Of a stretch of DNA of 64,000 bases, positions 61,886 to 64,000 are shown one piece after another. Position numbers and translations under genes: made by a program. The stretch is from Knoxdaviesia capensis (Eukaryota > Ascomycota > Sordariomycetes > Microascales > Gondwanamycetaceae). The notes beneath the pieces are model-generated. The model saw only the letters and a program-made list of their open reading frames with translations, was not told where the DNA came from and did not search any database. Location of the stretch: assembly GCA_001510575.1 (NCBI GenBank), contig LNGK01000018.1, positions 80,235 to 144,234 on the forward strand, in the 5' to 3' direction. Positions within the stretch are counted from its first letter, which is position 1. Each line of letters opens with the position of its first letter.

Positions 61886-61911
61886 CCCCCCCCCCCCCCC
61901 CCCNCCCCCCC
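61886..61911. repeat. C homopolymer with one N
   Basis: A run of 25 Cs interrupted by an N at 61904, probably an unresolved homopolymer in the assembly. Confidence 0.9.
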
Positions 61912-63880
61912 TTAACCTACTTATTAATCCTATAGGAACCGAGAAAACTTCCGTAGTCCCTCCCCCCCCCTATTTTCGGATCCTAGAAGCCGTTTAACTC
62001 CTATAGCACTCCGATTTTTTACGTTCTAATAAAACGAGTTTTAGTAACTAATTCTACCCCCCTTCCCCTACTAAGTTAGCCTTACTATTTACGATATTAT
62101 ATAACGATCGATATCCCTAACTAAGTCTTCGATTTCGAGGTAAAAGAGAGCTAAGCTTCTAGCTAATAACTACGAGGCTATCCTAGAACCTAAGGGAGAG
62201 ACTCCTATATATATACCCGATACCCGTACCGTCTACTATCCTCCCCTCCCCTAGGTATAGTTTATAGAAGTAATAACCGAGACGGTTACTAAGAACTTAA
62301 GGGAAATTAAGAAGGATAGCGATAGGAAGTAGAACTAAATCGTAGATTTAAAACGGTAGTAGGTATTAATTAAGAAGATCTTAGAGATATAAGATAAGGT
62401 TTTATAGATAATATAGGAAAACGAACGATAACGTAGATCCTCTTTCCGATAGTAGGAATACTAATTAGAAGACGAAGATAACGATAACTTAGATAAAGAC
62501 GGGAACTATAGATATTCGGTTATAAAGGTTAAGATAAAGGAGCTTAAGAACTATATTATCCTTATCGATAAGACCCTAAAGCTAGCTAGTACTTTAGAAT
62601 AGCTATAATAGTCTAAAGAGTTTAAGACTACCTTAAACGTATTAGGTATTACTATTAAATAACTCTAAGACCTCTAACCCTTAGTAAGCGCGTATATAGT
62701 ATATATAATAAAGGAATCGATCGCCCTTAAGATTTCTTCTATATTTAAAGATAAGGTAAATACTTATACCCTATTTAGATCGCTAAAATAGAATTTCTAG
62801 GTAACTAAGGAGTTACGGATTAAAAATATTATAGTAGTTTTTAATTTCTAAACTAAACTAAGAAAGGGAGTATACTAAATCCTAAATCGATTTATCTCTA
62901 TAGTATATAAGGTAAGACTAGAAGGGCTCGTAATCCTAACTATCTTAACCGTAACGGGTACCTACTATTATATTATTACCTACTACCTTAAGCTTAATAG
63001 AGACCTCTACGCTATCTTAAAGAGTTTTAATAAGGATATCGACGATAAGGCCGCCCTTATTACGGCTATATCTAAATATATAGCCGAGAATATAAACTAC
63101 GCTACGCGCTAGTAATAATCTAGATATCCTCCTAACTAGAAGAAGGATAATAGCGTAAAGAAACCTAACTACTATACCCCCCCCTCCCCTAAGCCTACCG
63201 CTAGTAGTATCCCTATCTAGAAGAAGAGTGATATTTAATACTATTAGTATAGCTTAAAAGGTTATATTATAAGTAAGTACTAAGTAAAAGCGAATAGTAA
63301 AGAGAAGACTTATAAGTTAGGAGTTATAAATACTATAACTTTTACTAAGAAGCCTACTAAGGGTAAAAGTAATAAGCCTTTAAAAGACGCTAAGTTAGAG
63401 GAGTCGATTACCCTCTATAGTACTACCTATACCGCTATAAACTAACGACCCTTTAAGCCTTACCCTATATACTATATCTATATAAATTAGATTTATAATA
63501 TAGGTTTAGATTCCTATATTTTAAATAACCTATCTTAGTTTAAGCGAGGATCCCTAAAGACTTTTATTAATTCGATTAAGTTAAGGAGCGGATTATTAGG
63601 AGTTCGATATATTAAAACTATTTAACTCTAGATAAAGGACGGATCTAACCTTAGAATTACTAACGTCTAATATTACCCTACCTTTCCTATTAATATTATC
63701 TCTAGAATTATTTAATATAAGAAGGGGTACGTTCTAGTAGTAGATTAGCTAATAATTAAGGATAAGGTTATTACTATTATCTTTCTAATAGAAAGAGGCT
63801 TTACGTTAGAAATAAAGGAAGGCCCTAAGGCCTATACGACTATAAACGAGGTTCCTCGTAAGGAAGGCTATACCTTATAT
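61912..63880 (+). mobile_element. Copia element 4 relic (gag to protease), truncated at the terminal repeat
   Basis: A RIP-degraded gag-like region (about 62280-63120) is followed by a Lys-rich stretch with a knuckle-like pattern (63228-63280, Cys codons lost to stops or Tyr). A protease site reading N-I-G-L-D-S-Y-I lies at 63497-63520, which reverts to the Copia-type D-T-G-x-D-S-H-I if RIP changes are undone. Downstream sequence resembles the gag-pre-integrase segment. The coding sequence stops at 63880, where the 10-base tandem repeat begins, so integrase and RT are absent. It is a different family from elements 1-3. Confidence 0.7.
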
Positions 63881-64000
63881 ACTTAGGGTTACTTAGGGTT
63901 ACTTAGGGTTACTTAGGGTTACTTAGGGTTACTTAGGGTTACTTAGGGTTACTTAGGGTTACTTAGGGTTACTTAGGGTTACTTAGGGTTACTTAGGGTT
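63881..64000 (+). repeat. Telomere-like array, (ACTTAGGGTT)12
   Basis: Twelve perfect head-to-tail copies of a 10-base unit, equivalent to TTAGGGTTAC, fill the last 120 bases. The G-rich strand runs 5'->3' toward the right end, the polarity of a right-arm telomere. The unit contains the canonical TTAGGG plus TTAC. It may be the true chromosome end or a subtelomeric satellite; the window does not show what follows. Confidence 0.8.

Overview
The window looks like a chromosome-end segment of a filamentous ascomycete (Pezizomycotina). The reasons are short introns with GTANGT/GTRAGT donors, a split Zn2Cys6 regulator, a fungal sphingolipid C9-methyltransferase, kinetochore Spc24, Fis1 and an Nhx1-type exchanger, together with retrotransposons mutated almost to saturation in the CA->TA / TG->TA pattern of repeat-induced point mutation (RIP). 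A Eurotiomycete is my guess; the sequence alone does not settle the species.

Bases 1-16.5 kb carry four minus-strand genes: a 3'-truncated Zn2Cys6 transcription factor, a sphingolipid C9-methyltransferase, a secreted PL20 glucuronan-lyase-like enzyme and a sucrose/alpha-glucoside-type transporter. A 5.5 kb Copia element (16721-22240, target duplication GATGC) sits in what was a promoter of about 0.43 kb shared by the transporter and a divergent gene for a protein of about 70 residues (22431-22707). Next comes an Nhx1-type Na+/H+ exchanger (minus), then a second Copia element (26869-32467) inserted beside an older solo LTR (32474-32675). From 35 to 44.4 kb there is a membrane protein with a PPxY motif, Spc24 (minus), Fis1 (plus) and a large RING-H2 ubiquitin ligase (plus). 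These genes are housekeeping or single-function and form no obvious cluster; divergent neighbours probably share promoters.

From 47.09 kb to the end there is no intact gene. It is a RIP-degraded nest: the 3' end of a minus-strand Copia element, a 4.07 kb segment present twice in tandem (47875-51944 and 51945-56003), a Ty3-type pol relic, a degenerate coding stretch, and another Copia relic cut off inside its protease/integrase region by 12 perfect copies of a 10-base TTAGGGTTAC unit reaching base 64000. This reads as a subtelomere capped by a non-canonical telomere-like repeat.

The most unusual signals are the 10-base telomere-like array and the broken Copia before it; LTRs that stay almost RIP-free beside saturated internal sequence; a retroelement splitting a bidirectional promoter; a datable nested insertion; a tRNA-like element with Pol III-type boxes but a T-stem that does not pair; and TTAGGGTTA motifs scattered between genes.
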